Shown one piece after another: positions 32,603 to 40,068 of a stretch of DNA of 40,068 nucleotides; positions within the stretch are counted from its first letter, which is position 1, and every line of letters begins with the position of its first letter. The notes under the pieces are model-generated. The model saw only the letters and a list, made by a program, of their open reading frames with translations. It did no database searches and was not told where the DNA came from. The position numbers and the translations under genes were made by a program. Source of the DNA: Rhodospirillaceae bacterium. Lineage in GTDB: Bacteria; Pseudomonadota; Alphaproteobacteria; Rhodospirillales; Rhodospirillaceae. Location of the stretch: assembly GCA_019752235.1 (NCBI GenBank), contig JAIEMI010000042.1, positions 1-40,068 of the forward strand, given 5' to 3'.

Positions 32603-34675
32603 TTACTCCTCAACAATCAACTGTCCATAGGACCAAGGATGCTCATTACAAATATATGTGAACGTTCCAGGTGATTTGAAACTGAGTGTAACAGATTTGC
32701 CCGGCGCGATTTCGCCGGTGCGCCACGAACCATCTTGCGCTGCAATAGAATGAGGCGTTTTGCCGGTGTTGGTCCATGTGACTTTGGCATCCCTGCCTTC
32801 GCGCCTGACCTTCGCCCGCACCGGTTGAAACGCATACTCGTCGAAGGATTCGCGGACCTTCTCGACCCACCCTGCGTCACGGACCGTCGCGCCAACGACA
32901 ATTTGGCTCGTTTCGACAACTCGGCCGCCAAAGGCGGATTCCGCCGGCGGCGCATGTTCTTTGAAGGCTGGCGGCGCTTCCAACGGCGGCACGGTTCCGC
33001 CGAGTTTGAAGGCCCAAACGCCGCCCTTGGTCACGAGACCTACATATTGTTCGCCGTCGGCTTCATAGATCGCGACCGGTTGATTGGCGTCGAAGCCGGT
33101 CTGGAATTGCCACAACAGATCGCCGCTCTTGGCGTCGTAAGCATCCAACAGGCCGTCGGTATTGCCGTGGAACAAGAGGCCGCCCTTGGTGGTGGTGAAA
33201 CCGCTGCCGTTATGTTGCGTGCGGTAGGGCACCTTCTTCTGCCAGACGAGTTTGTTGGTGCGGCTGTCGAAGGCCGCCAGGAGACCCTCGAACTTCATGC
33301 CCGGCACCTGCGGCAGCACCATATAGAACTTCGGATCTTCGGTGCGTTTGATCCACGAGAACCAGTTGGCGCCCGCGGCGTAGAAATATTTGGTCTCCGG
33401 GTTGAAGGCCAAGGGCGCGGCGCGCGTCGTCATCATCGGATACATGGCGTTGGGCATGTCGTAGTCGATGGGATCGAACTGACACATGGCCTTGAAGCCT
33501 GCGGGGATCAATTCCTCCGGCGTGCAGCGTGAACCCATATGATCGGCGCCCGCGGGGAACGGCTGCGTGGCCGCCGTGAACAGGCGCGGATTCTGCGGCA
33601 CCGGGCGGTCTTCGACGGGATACACCGGCTTGCCGGTCTCACGGTCGAGCACGAACATGTAGCCGTAGGTGTGCATCACCGCGACCGCTTTGTGTTTTTT
33701 GCCTTCGAACTCCGGCTCGAACAAAATCAGCGGCGCGCCCAGCTCGGCTTCCCACAGGTCGTGACGCGTCACCTGGAAGTGCCAGCGCAGCTTTCCGGTC
33801 TTGATGTCGAGCGCGACGACGGAACTGGTGTAGAGGTTGTCGCCCTTACGCGCTTCGCCGCCCCACTGCGGCACCGGATTGCCAACGCCGAAATAGATCA
33901 AACCCAGGTCCGGATCGACCGCGCCATTCATCCATACGCCGCCGCCGCCGCCCGGCTGCCAGGTAGAACGGTCGGCGGGCCAGGTTTCCGATCCCGGTTC
34001 GCCTTCATTGGGCACGGCGTTGAAACGCCACACCTGTTTGCCGGTCTTGGCGTCGAGCGCGACGATACGCCCCTGCACGCCGTAATCGCCGATGGCCAGC
34101 CCGCTGATGACAAGGCCATCCACATACGTGGGCCCGGCGGAAATCAGCTGGCCCGCCGTCATGGTGCCGCCGCCCATGGAGGCGGCGGCCGTGACCGGTC
34201 CGCGCGCGTCGCCAATCAGCCCCTGCCACACCTGCTCGCCGGTCTCCTGTCTGACGGCAACGATGTGCGCGTTCGACAGGCCGACGAACACCAGGCCTTC
34301 GCCGAGCGCGACACCTTTATAGAGGCCATGCGCGGGCGCGGACGGTTTGTGAATCCAGACCGTGGCGCCGGTCTTCGGATCAAGCGCGTACACCTTCGCG
34401 CCCGCCGTGATGTACATCAACCCGTTGCCGATCACGGGATTGACGTAGGAACTTTCACCTTCAAACTCGTGGAACCACGCGCCGCCGAGATTTTTGATGG
34501 TGGCGGTGTTGATCTGATCCAGTGTCGAATAGCGCGTGTTGGCCCAATCACCATGGACCGTCACCCACTCCTTGCCCGCGTGCGTGATCTTGCGGGCGGG
34601 ACTTTGCCACGCGTTATAGGCAAATCCGGCGATGCCCAGCACCACCGCCGCGCCGCCGATCAGCAGCTTGTTCAT
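32603..34675 (-). CDS. C: membrane-anchored PQQ-type dehydrogenase fused to a C-terminal cupredoxin
   Basis: A 690-aa paralogue of A. The N-terminus (MNKLLIGGAAVVLGIAGFAYNAW) is an uncleaved-looking membrane anchor without a lipobox cysteine. The propeller keeps N266 in GNPVPQW and D279 in GDNLY, but the HHDIW motif of its relatives reads RHDLW (304-308), and the following DLGTP is ELGAP. There is a glycine/methionine-rich insertion (AAASMGGGTM, about 164-173). Cupredoxin ligands H642, C676 and H679, with S682 at the Met position; the ending is CNEHPWSYGQL. It starts 9 nt after the vWA gene, so the two are co-transcribed. The motif changes suggest a different substrate or a non-catalytic role. 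Confidence 0.83.
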   Translation of the reverse strand: MNKLLIGGAAVVLGIAGFAYNAWQSPARKITHAGKEWVTVHGDWANTRYSTLDQINTATIKNLGGAWFHEFEGESSYVNPVIGNGLMYITAGAKVYALDPKTGATVWIHKPSAPAHGLYKGVALGEGLVFVGLSNAHIVAVRQETGEQVWQGLIGDARGPVTAAASMGGGTMTAGQLISAGPTYVDGLVISGLAIGDYGVQGRIVALDAKTGKQVWRFNAVPNEGEPGSETWPADRSTWQPGGGGGVWMNGAVDPDLGLIYFGVGNPVPQWGGEARKGDNLYTSSVVALDIKTGKLRWHFQVTRHDLWEAELGAPLILFEPEFEGKKHKAVAVMHTYGYMFVLDRETGKPVYPVEDRPVPQNPRLFTAATQPFPAGADHMGSRCTPEELIPAGFKAMCQFDPIDYDMPNAMYPMMTTRAAPLAFNPETKYFYAAGANWFSWIKRTEDPKFYMVLPQVPGMKFEGLLAAFDSRTNKLVWQKKVPYRTQHNGSGFTTTKGGLLFHGNTDGLLDAYDAKSGDLLWQFQTGFDANQPVAIYEADGEQYVGLVTKGGVWAFKLGGTVPPLEAPPAFKEHAPPAESAFGGRVVETSQIVVGATVRDAGWVEKVRESFDEYAFQPVRAKVRREGRDAKVTWTNTGKTPHSIAAQDGSWRTGEIAPGKSVTLSFKSPGTFTYICNEHPWSYGQLIVEE

Positions 34676-34684
34676 CGCGACGAT

Positions 34685-35431
34685 CTATCCTTGGGGCCTG
34701 AGACTGCCGGCAATTTCCAGGCTGAGTTTGCGGATCAGGGCCTCGCTGAAATCCTCCGGCTTGCGCACGGTAAAGGCAAAAGACCCTGGTCCGCCCACGA
34801 CCTGTTTTTGAAAATAGTCGGTGATATGTTTGTGAACTGTTTTCCCCGGACGCGGCGGGAAGATGATCTGAAGACCGTTCACGGTGATGCCCGCTTTCAC
34901 GGCGTCATCACGCGCGGCGGTCACCGACCGTCCGGCCATGGTATCGCAATCGTCGCAGCGCTCGCCGGAAATATCGATGATCCTGCGCGCCGCGCGATAA
35001 CCGTTGTCCTTCAGCAGTTGGGCGGAAAAATCGATGCCGCCGCTGATCGACGTCGGGCCGAGGGAGCGCACAGGATGTATTTCCAGCTCGGCGGCAAAGG
35101 ATTCGGCGCTCGCCGCATCGGAGATAACGCGCCACGGCACCAACTGCTTCTGCTCGGCGGGGCCCGACCACTCGACATAGGTAACCGCTATGCGGCCGAT
35201 GGGGCCGGCGCGCACGGAGTCGATGAACTCCTTGCTTCGCAGGGCGGTGAGATAGCCGTTACGCTGAACTTTCCCATCGACCACCTCGATACTTTCGGAA
35301 ATATCCACCGCCAAGACCAGGGCGACATCGACCGACGTCTCGGCGCTCACGGATGGCGTCGAAATAAACACAGCCGCGATAACGCATAGAACAAGGCGCT
35401 GCAGAGAGGTCCGCCGTGCTGCTGCTCTCAT
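34685..35431 (-). CDS. Exported DUF1194 von Willebrand factor A-like protein
   Basis: About 248 aa with a signal peptide (LQRLVLCVIAAVFISTPSVSA). The VWA-type fold shows the metal-site motif D-I-S-E-S in LVLAVDISESIE, then VQRNGYLTALRSKEF, GRIAVTYVEWSG, TSISGGIDFSAQLL and RIIDISGERCDD, all typical of DUF1194. The family has no assigned function. VWA proteins often act in metal-dependent assembly or maturation, and placement among copper/PQQ enzymes suggests such a role here (inference). The start at 35,431 is preferred because a terminator lies immediately upstream in the extended frame; its ribosome site is weak. Only 9 nt from gene C. Confidence 0.8.
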   Translation of the reverse strand: MRAAARRTSLQRLVLCVIAAVFISTPSVSAETSVDVALVLAVDISESIEVVDGKVQRNGYLTALRSKEFIDSVRAGPIGRIAVTYVEWSGPAEQKQLVPWRVISDAASAESFAAELEIHPVRSLGPTSISGGIDFSAQLLKDNGYRAARRIIDISGERCDDCDTMAGRSVTAARDDAVKAGITVNGLQIIFPPRPGKTVHKHITDYFQKQVVGGPGSFAFTVRKPEDFSEALIRKLSLEIAGSLRPQG

Positions 35432-35452
35432 CGATTCACCAGAGGAATCTTC

Positions 35453-35490
35453 AAAAAAATGGGGCTGGGGACACAGATCCCGCAGCCCCA
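35453..35490 (-). terminator. Rho-independent terminator after D
   Basis: On the minus strand GGGGCTG-C-GGGA pairs with TCCC-CAGCCCC (35489-35478 with 35471-35461, one bulge) and is followed by A and seven T residues (35459-35453). It lies about 20 nt after the D stop. Because the vWA gene starts 22 nt later with no room for a promoter, it probably attenuates rather than fully stops transcription. Confidence 0.82.
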
Positions 35491-35510
35491 CTGATTTTAG
35501 CCTGACCGCT

Positions 35511-37526
35511 TTATTCTTCCACGGTCAGTTCGCCGTAGGACCACTCGTGTTCTTTGCAATTGTAAGTGAACACGCCGGGGTGATCGAACGTGAGGCTGGC
35601 CGACTTGCCGGGCGCGATGGGCCCTGTCGTCCACGAACCGTCAACGGCGGCGACTTCGTGGGTTTCCTTGCCCCGGTTGGTCCACGTCACTTTCTGGCCG
35701 ACCGTCACCTTCGCGCGTTGCGGCGCGATGCCGTACTCGTCGACCGCTTCACGCACGAACTCCAGCCCACTGTCCTTCTTGGTCGGGCTGAGGATAATCT
35801 CTTCGGCCGGGACGATCCGTCCCGTGAACGTGGTTTCGGTCGGCGGCGCGGGCGGCGCGGGCAGCGGCTCGACCTTGCCGCCGAGCTTGAAAGTCCAAAG
35901 GCCCGTCGTGGACGCGATGGCGAAGTATTGCTCGCCATCCACTTCATAAGTGGAAGGAGGCTGGTTGGCGCTGCCGCCGGTCTGGAACTGCCAGATCTGG
36001 TCACCGGACTTGGCGTCGATGATTTCGACCGTGCCGCCGGCATTGCCGCGGAACAGCACGCCGGAAGCGGTGGAGATGAATCCGCTGCCGTTCTGCTGCG
36101 TCTGGAAAGGCACTTCCTTCTGCCACAGCAGCTTGTTGGTCTTGGCGTCCATCGCCGCGTGCAGGCCCTTGTACTTGATGCCCGGCGCCGACGAACCGGC
36201 GTCGAAGAACTTGCCGTCTTCGAAACGGTGCATCCAATAGGGCCAGATGGCGCCCGAGGCGTAGAACGCCTTGGTGACGGGGTTGTAGCTGATGGGGGCC
36301 GCGCGCGTGGTCAGAATCGGATACATCGCGTTCGGGGTGTCGTAGTCGACCGGGTCGAACTGACACAGCGCCTTGAAGCCCTTCGGTATCATCGCCTGAT
36401 CCACGCAGCGCGGACCGATCTGATCAGCGCCCACCAGGAACGGCTGCGTCGGCGATGTCTTCTGGCGCGCGTTCTGCGGCACGGGGCGCTCTTCCACCGG
36501 CCAGATCGGCTTGCCGGTCTTGCGGTCCAGCATGAAGATCTGTCCATAGGTCGTGGTGATGGCGATCGCCTTCGCCTTTTTGCCGTCTACTTCCGACTCA
36601 AAAAGGATCGGCGGGGTGCCAAGATCGGCTTCCCAGATGTCGTGGTGCACCACCTGAAAGTGCCACGCCAACTTGCCCGTCTTCACGTCTAGCGCAACGA
36701 CGGAACCGCTGAACAGGTTGTCGCCCGCGCGCAGCTCGCCGCCCCACTGCGGAATCGGATTGCCGATGCCGTAGTAAATCAAGCCGAGTTCCGGGTCGTA
36801 GGCGCCATGGATCCACACGCCCCCGCCGCCCGGTTGCCAATCCTGGTGATCCTGCGGCCAGGTGTCCCAGCCCGGTTCATCCTTGTTGGCGGGGGTGGTG
36901 TTGAAGCGCCAAAGCTGTTCGCCCGTCTTCGCGTCGAAGCCCATGATGCGGCCGCGGATACCGAAATCGCCGTTGGCCATGGGCACAACCACGACGCCAT
37001 CCGTATAGGTCGGGCCGGAGGCGACGAACTGGCCTTTCGTGGCGCCTTCGTCGGCAAGGCGGGAATCCCAGACAATTTCGCCGGTCTTTTGTGTCAGGCC
37101 CATGATGCGGCCGTTACCCGTGCCGACAAACAGCATGTCGCCGCCAACGGCGGAGCCCTTATACGTACCGTGCATCGCGTGCGGCGATTTCACGCTCCAG
37201 ATCTTCTCACCGGTCTTCGGATTCAACGCGTAGACGTCCGACGTGGTCGTCACAAACATCACGCCGTTGGCAACGATCGGCGTGCCGACGGGCCTGCTGT
37301 CCTCGAACTTCGTCACCCAGGCCGCGCCCACATCCTTGGCGTTGGCCGGCGTCACCTGTTTCAACGTCGAGAAGCGCGTGTTGCCCCAATCGCCGCCGAC
37401 CGTGGGCCAGTCCTTGCCCGCGGGCTTGGTCAAATTACCGCTACTATCTTGGCCGCAGCCCGTCAGAGCGATGGCCGAAACACTGAGCGCCAATGCGACG
37501 CTCCTCCAAAGTTTACGTGAACGCAT
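35511..37526 (-). CDS. D: PQQ-type dehydrogenase lipoprotein fused to a C-terminal cupredoxin
   Basis: A 671-aa paralogue of A. The signal ends in a lipobox LTGC24, so it is a lipoprotein. The propeller keeps GGGGVW, N256 in GNPIPQW, D269 in GDNLF and H294-H295-D296-I-W298, with blade motifs such as FDAKTGEQLWRF and LDVKTGKLAWHF. The cupredoxin has H623, C657 and H660, and S663 at the amicyanin Met position; its ending CKEHEWSYGEL differs from the others at the Pro (Glu). GGGGAGG precedes the ATG. It lies 32 nt downstream of E without a terminator, so E and D are co-transcribed, and a terminator follows. Confidence 0.85.
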   Translation of the reverse strand: MRSRKLWRSVALALSVSAIALTGCGQDSSGNLTKPAGKDWPTVGGDWGNTRFSTLKQVTPANAKDVGAAWVTKFEDSRPVGTPIVANGVMFVTTTSDVYALNPKTGEKIWSVKSPHAMHGTYKGSAVGGDMLFVGTGNGRIMGLTQKTGEIVWDSRLADEGATKGQFVASGPTYTDGVVVVPMANGDFGIRGRIMGFDAKTGEQLWRFNTTPANKDEPGWDTWPQDHQDWQPGGGGVWIHGAYDPELGLIYYGIGNPIPQWGGELRAGDNLFSGSVVALDVKTGKLAWHFQVVHHDIWEADLGTPPILFESEVDGKKAKAIAITTTYGQIFMLDRKTGKPIWPVEERPVPQNARQKTSPTQPFLVGADQIGPRCVDQAMIPKGFKALCQFDPVDYDTPNAMYPILTTRAAPISYNPVTKAFYASGAIWPYWMHRFEDGKFFDAGSSAPGIKYKGLHAAMDAKTNKLLWQKEVPFQTQQNGSGFISTASGVLFRGNAGGTVEIIDAKSGDQIWQFQTGGSANQPPSTYEVDGEQYFAIASTTGLWTFKLGGKVEPLPAPPAPPTETTFTGRIVPAEEIILSPTKKDSGLEFVREAVDEYGIAPQRAKVTVGQKVTWTNRGKETHEVAAVDGSWTTGPIAPGKSASLTFDHPGVFTYNCKEHEWSYGELTVEE

Positions 37527-37558
37527 GCAATCCTCCCCGGATTAAATGGTGATGGTGA

Positions 37559-39571
37559 TTATTCCTCGACGATGAGCTGCGCTTGCGAGAACGGATGTTC
37601 GCTGCAGCTGTAGGCATAGGTGCCCGGTTTGTTGAACGTCACCGTGGCGGACTTTCCGGGCGCGATGGGCCCCGTGGTCCAGGAGCCGTCGAGCGCATTG
37701 GCCGTGTGGGTTTCCTTACCGGCGTTGGTGAACTTCACCTTCGTGCCGAGGGTCACCTTGGCGCGCGCCGGCATGAAGGCGTACTCGTCGTAGGCCTCGC
37801 GGACCTTATCGACCAGGCCGGTGTCCTGGATGTGCGCCGACATGGTGATCTCTTCGGTGGCGACAATGCGGCCGGCGAAGCGGCTTTCCGGAACCGGCGG
37901 CGTCGGGGCCGGCAGCGGCTGTACGGTGCCGCCGAGCTTGAAGGCCCAGATGCCGACCGGCGTCGCCAGCGAGACGTACTGCTCGCCTTTCACTTCATAG
38001 GTAGCCACGGGATTGTTGGCGTTGGCGCCGGTCTGGAACTGCCAGAGCCGTTCGCCGGTCTTGGCGTTGTAGGCCTGCAGGTTGCCGTCGGGCTCGCCGT
38101 GGAAAATCAGGCCGCCGGCGGTCGCGGTGACGCCGCCGCCGTTCTGAATTTCGTACGGCAGATCCTTCTGCCAGGCGATCTTGTTGGTTTTGGCATCCAG
38201 CGCCGTCAGCTGGCCGGAGTACTTGATGCCCGCACCCGTCGGCACGGCCACGAAGTACCAGGGATCTTCGAAGCGCTTCATCCAGAACGGCCACTCGGAA
38301 GACGTGGCATAGAACATTTCCGTCTGCGGGCTGTAGGCCATGGGGGCCTGGCGCGTGTGCAGGATCGGATACATGAAGTTCGGCGTGTCGTAGTTGTGCG
38401 GATCGAACTGGCACGCGGCCTTGAAACCTTCCGGCACGCGGTCCTCGCGCACGCACCGCGAACCGATTTGATCGGCGCCCACCAGATGCGGCTGCGTCGC
38501 CGCGGTCTTCTGATGCGCGTTTTGCGGCACGGCGCGTTCTTCCACCGGCCAAATCGGCTTGCCGGTTTCACGGTTGAGCATGAACAGCTCGCCGTAGGTC
38601 GACATCACGCCGACGGCTTTTTCTTTCTTGCCGCCGACGTTGGAGACAAACAGCACGAGCGGGGTGCCGAGATCGGCTTCCCAGATGTCATGGTGCACAA
38701 TCTGGTAGTGCCACTTTACTTTGCCGGTCTTGAGATCGAGCGCCACGGCGCTGTCGGTATAGAGGTTGTCGCCGCCGCGCGTTTCGCCGGCGAACTGCGG
38801 AACCGGATTGCCGGTGCCGAAGTAGACCATATCGAGATCGGGATCGACCGCGGGCGTCGTCCAGACGCCGCCGCCGCCGCGCTTCCAGTCTTCGTTGGTC
38901 TGGTCCCAGGTTTCATGGCCCGGCTCGCCGGGGCCCGGCACGGCATAGAAACGCCAAACTTCCTTGCCGGTCTTGGCGTCCAGACCCACGACACGCCCGC
39001 GGAAACCGTAGTCGCCGTTGGCCATGCCGCTGACGACGATGCCTTTCGCATAAGCCGGCGGGCTCGAAATCGCCTGGCCGCGCAGCGGCGGATCGTCACC
39101 TACGCGTCCGACCCAAAGCTCCTTGCCGGTGGCGAGGTCGACGGCGGCGATGCGCGCGCCCGACAGACCGACAAACACCTTGCCTTCGCCCAAGGTCACG
39201 CCGCGCGTGGTCGCGCCTTCGGCGGGCTTATAAGTCCAGATGTCCTCGCCGGTGACGGGGTCGAGCGCGATCATTTGCGCGCCGCCCGAGATGAACATTT
39301 TTCCGTCGGCGACAACGGGTGTGCCGCGTCCGCCAAAGCCGCTGCTGGCCGCGTCCACTTTGCGCAGCCATGCGCCGCCGAGCGTCTTCACGTTGGTGGT
39401 GTTGATTTTGTCGAGGGCGGAGTAGCGCGTATTGCCCCAATCGCCGCCGCCCATGGGCCATTCGGACTTCGCGGGCTTGCTCCAATCGACTTTTTGATCG
39501 CAAGCGGTCAGCGCAATGGCAGAAACACCGACGGCTGCGGCAATGCCCAGCCCTAGCGTAAACCCACGCAT
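37559..39571 (-). CDS. E: PQQ-type dehydrogenase lipoprotein fused to a C-terminal cupredoxin
   Basis: A 670-aa paralogue of A and first gene of the cluster. The signal ends in a lipobox LTAC24. The propeller keeps GGGGVW, N255 in GNPVPQF, D268 in GDNLY and H293-H294-D295-I-W297. It alone has TTRG in the early loop where the others have YKG; an arginine here contacts PQQ in methanol dehydrogenase. Cupredoxin ligands H622, C656 and H659, with S662 at the Met position; ending CSEHPFSQAQL. GGGAGG precedes the ATG, and a sigma70-like promoter lies about 40 nt upstream. Confidence 0.85.
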   Translation of the reverse strand: MRGFTLGLGIAAAVGVSAIALTACDQKVDWSKPAKSEWPMGGGDWGNTRYSALDKINTTNVKTLGGAWLRKVDAASSGFGGRGTPVVADGKMFISGGAQMIALDPVTGEDIWTYKPAEGATTRGVTLGEGKVFVGLSGARIAAVDLATGKELWVGRVGDDPPLRGQAISSPPAYAKGIVVSGMANGDYGFRGRVVGLDAKTGKEVWRFYAVPGPGEPGHETWDQTNEDWKRGGGGVWTTPAVDPDLDMVYFGTGNPVPQFAGETRGGDNLYTDSAVALDLKTGKVKWHYQIVHHDIWEADLGTPLVLFVSNVGGKKEKAVGVMSTYGELFMLNRETGKPIWPVEERAVPQNAHQKTAATQPHLVGADQIGSRCVREDRVPEGFKAACQFDPHNYDTPNFMYPILHTRQAPMAYSPQTEMFYATSSEWPFWMKRFEDPWYFVAVPTGAGIKYSGQLTALDAKTNKIAWQKDLPYEIQNGGGVTATAGGLIFHGEPDGNLQAYNAKTGERLWQFQTGANANNPVATYEVKGEQYVSLATPVGIWAFKLGGTVQPLPAPTPPVPESRFAGRIVATEEITMSAHIQDTGLVDKVREAYDEYAFMPARAKVTLGTKVKFTNAGKETHTANALDGSWTTGPIAPGKSATVTFNKPGTYAYSCSEHPFSQAQLIVEE

Positions 39572-39613
39572 GGAAATCCTCCCGAAACCCGTGCTGACTT
39601 TCCCTCGGGCGCC

Positions 39614-39642
39614 AGTCTAGGGCAGCCCCTTGGCCGCGACAA
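39614..39642 (-). promoter_or_regulatory. Sigma70-like promoter of the dehydrogenase cluster
   Basis: On the minus strand TTGTCG (39642-39637), a 17-nt spacer and TAGACT (39619-39614). Transcription would begin near 39,607, giving a leader of about 36 nt before the E start. No operator palindrome is obvious. Found by eye, not by scoring. Confidence 0.45.
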
Positions 39643-39741
39643 CCAGCTATGGTCTTGATAACACACCCGCTTGATAAAACGGGGCGCGCGGGTTACCGCT
39701 GATGCGAAGGTGATCACATATATATACGCGAGGGATTGCTC

Positions 39742-40068
39742 ATGAATGTCAGCGAAGCTGTTACACGCCGCATGGCGATCCGCGCCTTCCGTCCCGATCC
39801 GGTCCCGGGCGATGTCATACGCGACATTTTAGACCTCGCCCGCCGCGCGCCGTCCGGCGGCAATCTCCAGCCTTGGAAGGTCTACGCCCTCGGCGGCCAG
39901 GATCTCGCGGACTTCAAGGCGGTGATCGCCGCCAAGCTCAAAGCCGGGATTAAAGAGACGCCCGAATATAACGTGTATCCACCAAGCCTGTGGGAGCCTT
40001 TGCGCACACGCCGCCGCCAAACCGGCGCGCTGCGCTACGCGGCTTTGGGCGTGAGCGAAAAAGACACC
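39742..40068 (+). CDS. Nitroreductase-family protein, 3' end outside window
   Basis: The first 109 codons of an FMN-dependent nitroreductase-fold oxidoreductase. It starts MNVSEAVTRRMAIRAFRPDP, the family's FMN-binding arginine segment, and continues LARRAPSGGNLQPWKVY, the second conserved FMN motif. The remainder (KAGIKETPEYNVYPPSLWEPLRTRR) fits the branch often annotated as nitrobenzoate reductase or NADH dehydrogenase-like. AGGGA lies 7 nt before the ATG. A TATATATA patch at 39,718-39,725 could be part of its promoter. Divergent from gene E across about 170 nt. It is cut by the window end, so substrate branch cannot be settled. Confidence 0.88.
   Translation, partial: MNVSEAVTRRMAIRAFRPDPVPGDVIRDILDLARRAPSGGNLQPWKVYALGGQDLADFKAVIAAKLKAGIKETPEYNVYPPSLWEPLRTRRRQTGALRYAALGVSEKDT

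Noticed and set aside
30364-32661. 765-codon open frame on the plus strand opposite P2 and the end of C
   Set aside because: It is an antisense shadow of high-GC coding DNA: His/Arg/Val-rich with no motifs, while P2 on the other strand has a signal peptide, a haem site and a paralogue.
37583-39556. 657-codon open frame opposite gene E, and similar long plus-strand frames opposite rpsA, CaiB, prpE, P1, A, C and D
   Set aside because: All mirror well-supported minus-strand genes, have shadow-like composition and no recognisable domains or ribosome sites.
22722-39571. PQQ biosynthesis genes, XoxJ-like solute-binding protein or TonB receptor within the cluster
   Set aside because: None of the translated frames matches PqqA-E, XoxJ or a TonB receptor; cofactor synthesis must lie elsewhere or PQQ is imported.

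Overview
The window is GC-rich DNA (roughly 60-65 % by eye) from an alphaproteobacterium. The order folC-accD-trpA-trpB-trpF-pyrF-lapA-ihfB-rpsA-cmk-aroA, followed by a divergent FYDLN-acid-domain gene, is a typical alphaproteobacterial chromosomal core. The intergenic palindromic repeats are also of kinds common in that class. I cannot name a genus; a Rhodospirillales- or Micropepsales-like lineage is a guess.

Region 1 (1-11,273) is housekeeping: folate and fatty-acid synthesis, the end of the tryptophan pathway, pyrimidine synthesis, a LapA-type membrane protein, IHF beta, ribosomal protein S1, CMP kinase and EPSP synthase, mostly on the minus strand with 1-4 nt junctions. A FYDLN-acid gene and tRNA-Ala(GGC) lie on the plus strand. 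Several gaps hold dispersed palindromic repeats.

Region 2 (11,274-22,608) is accessory. It holds an AT-richer AAA/DUF4143 ATPase next to the tRNA, a small orphan protein and a phytanoyl-CoA-dioxygenase-like oxygenase. A Tat-exported short-chain dehydrogenase, a secreted alpha/beta hydrolase divergent from an IclR regulator, and an acyl-CoA dehydrogenase / CoA-transferase / propionyl-CoA-synthetase set follow.

Region 3 (22,722-39,571) is the striking part: ten consecutive minus-strand genes, all predicted to be exported. Five are paralogous PQQ-type beta-propeller dehydrogenases (called A-E here), each with a C-terminal copper-binding cupredoxin domain. Two are paralogous proteins (P1, P2) joining a carboxypeptidase-regulatory-like domain, one CxxCH haem site and a Vgb-like propeller. 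One is a DUF1194 von Willebrand A protein and two are small c-type cytochromes. In transcription order: E, D, vWA, C, P2, B, A, P1, cytochrome c, cytochrome c. Hairpins follow several genes and a sigma70-like promoter can be drawn upstream of E. The simplest reading is a periplasmic oxidation system passing electrons from PQQ to copper to haem c. The substrates are unknown, and no PQQ-biosynthesis gene is present in the window.

A nitroreductase-family gene starts on the plus strand at 39,742 and runs off the window.
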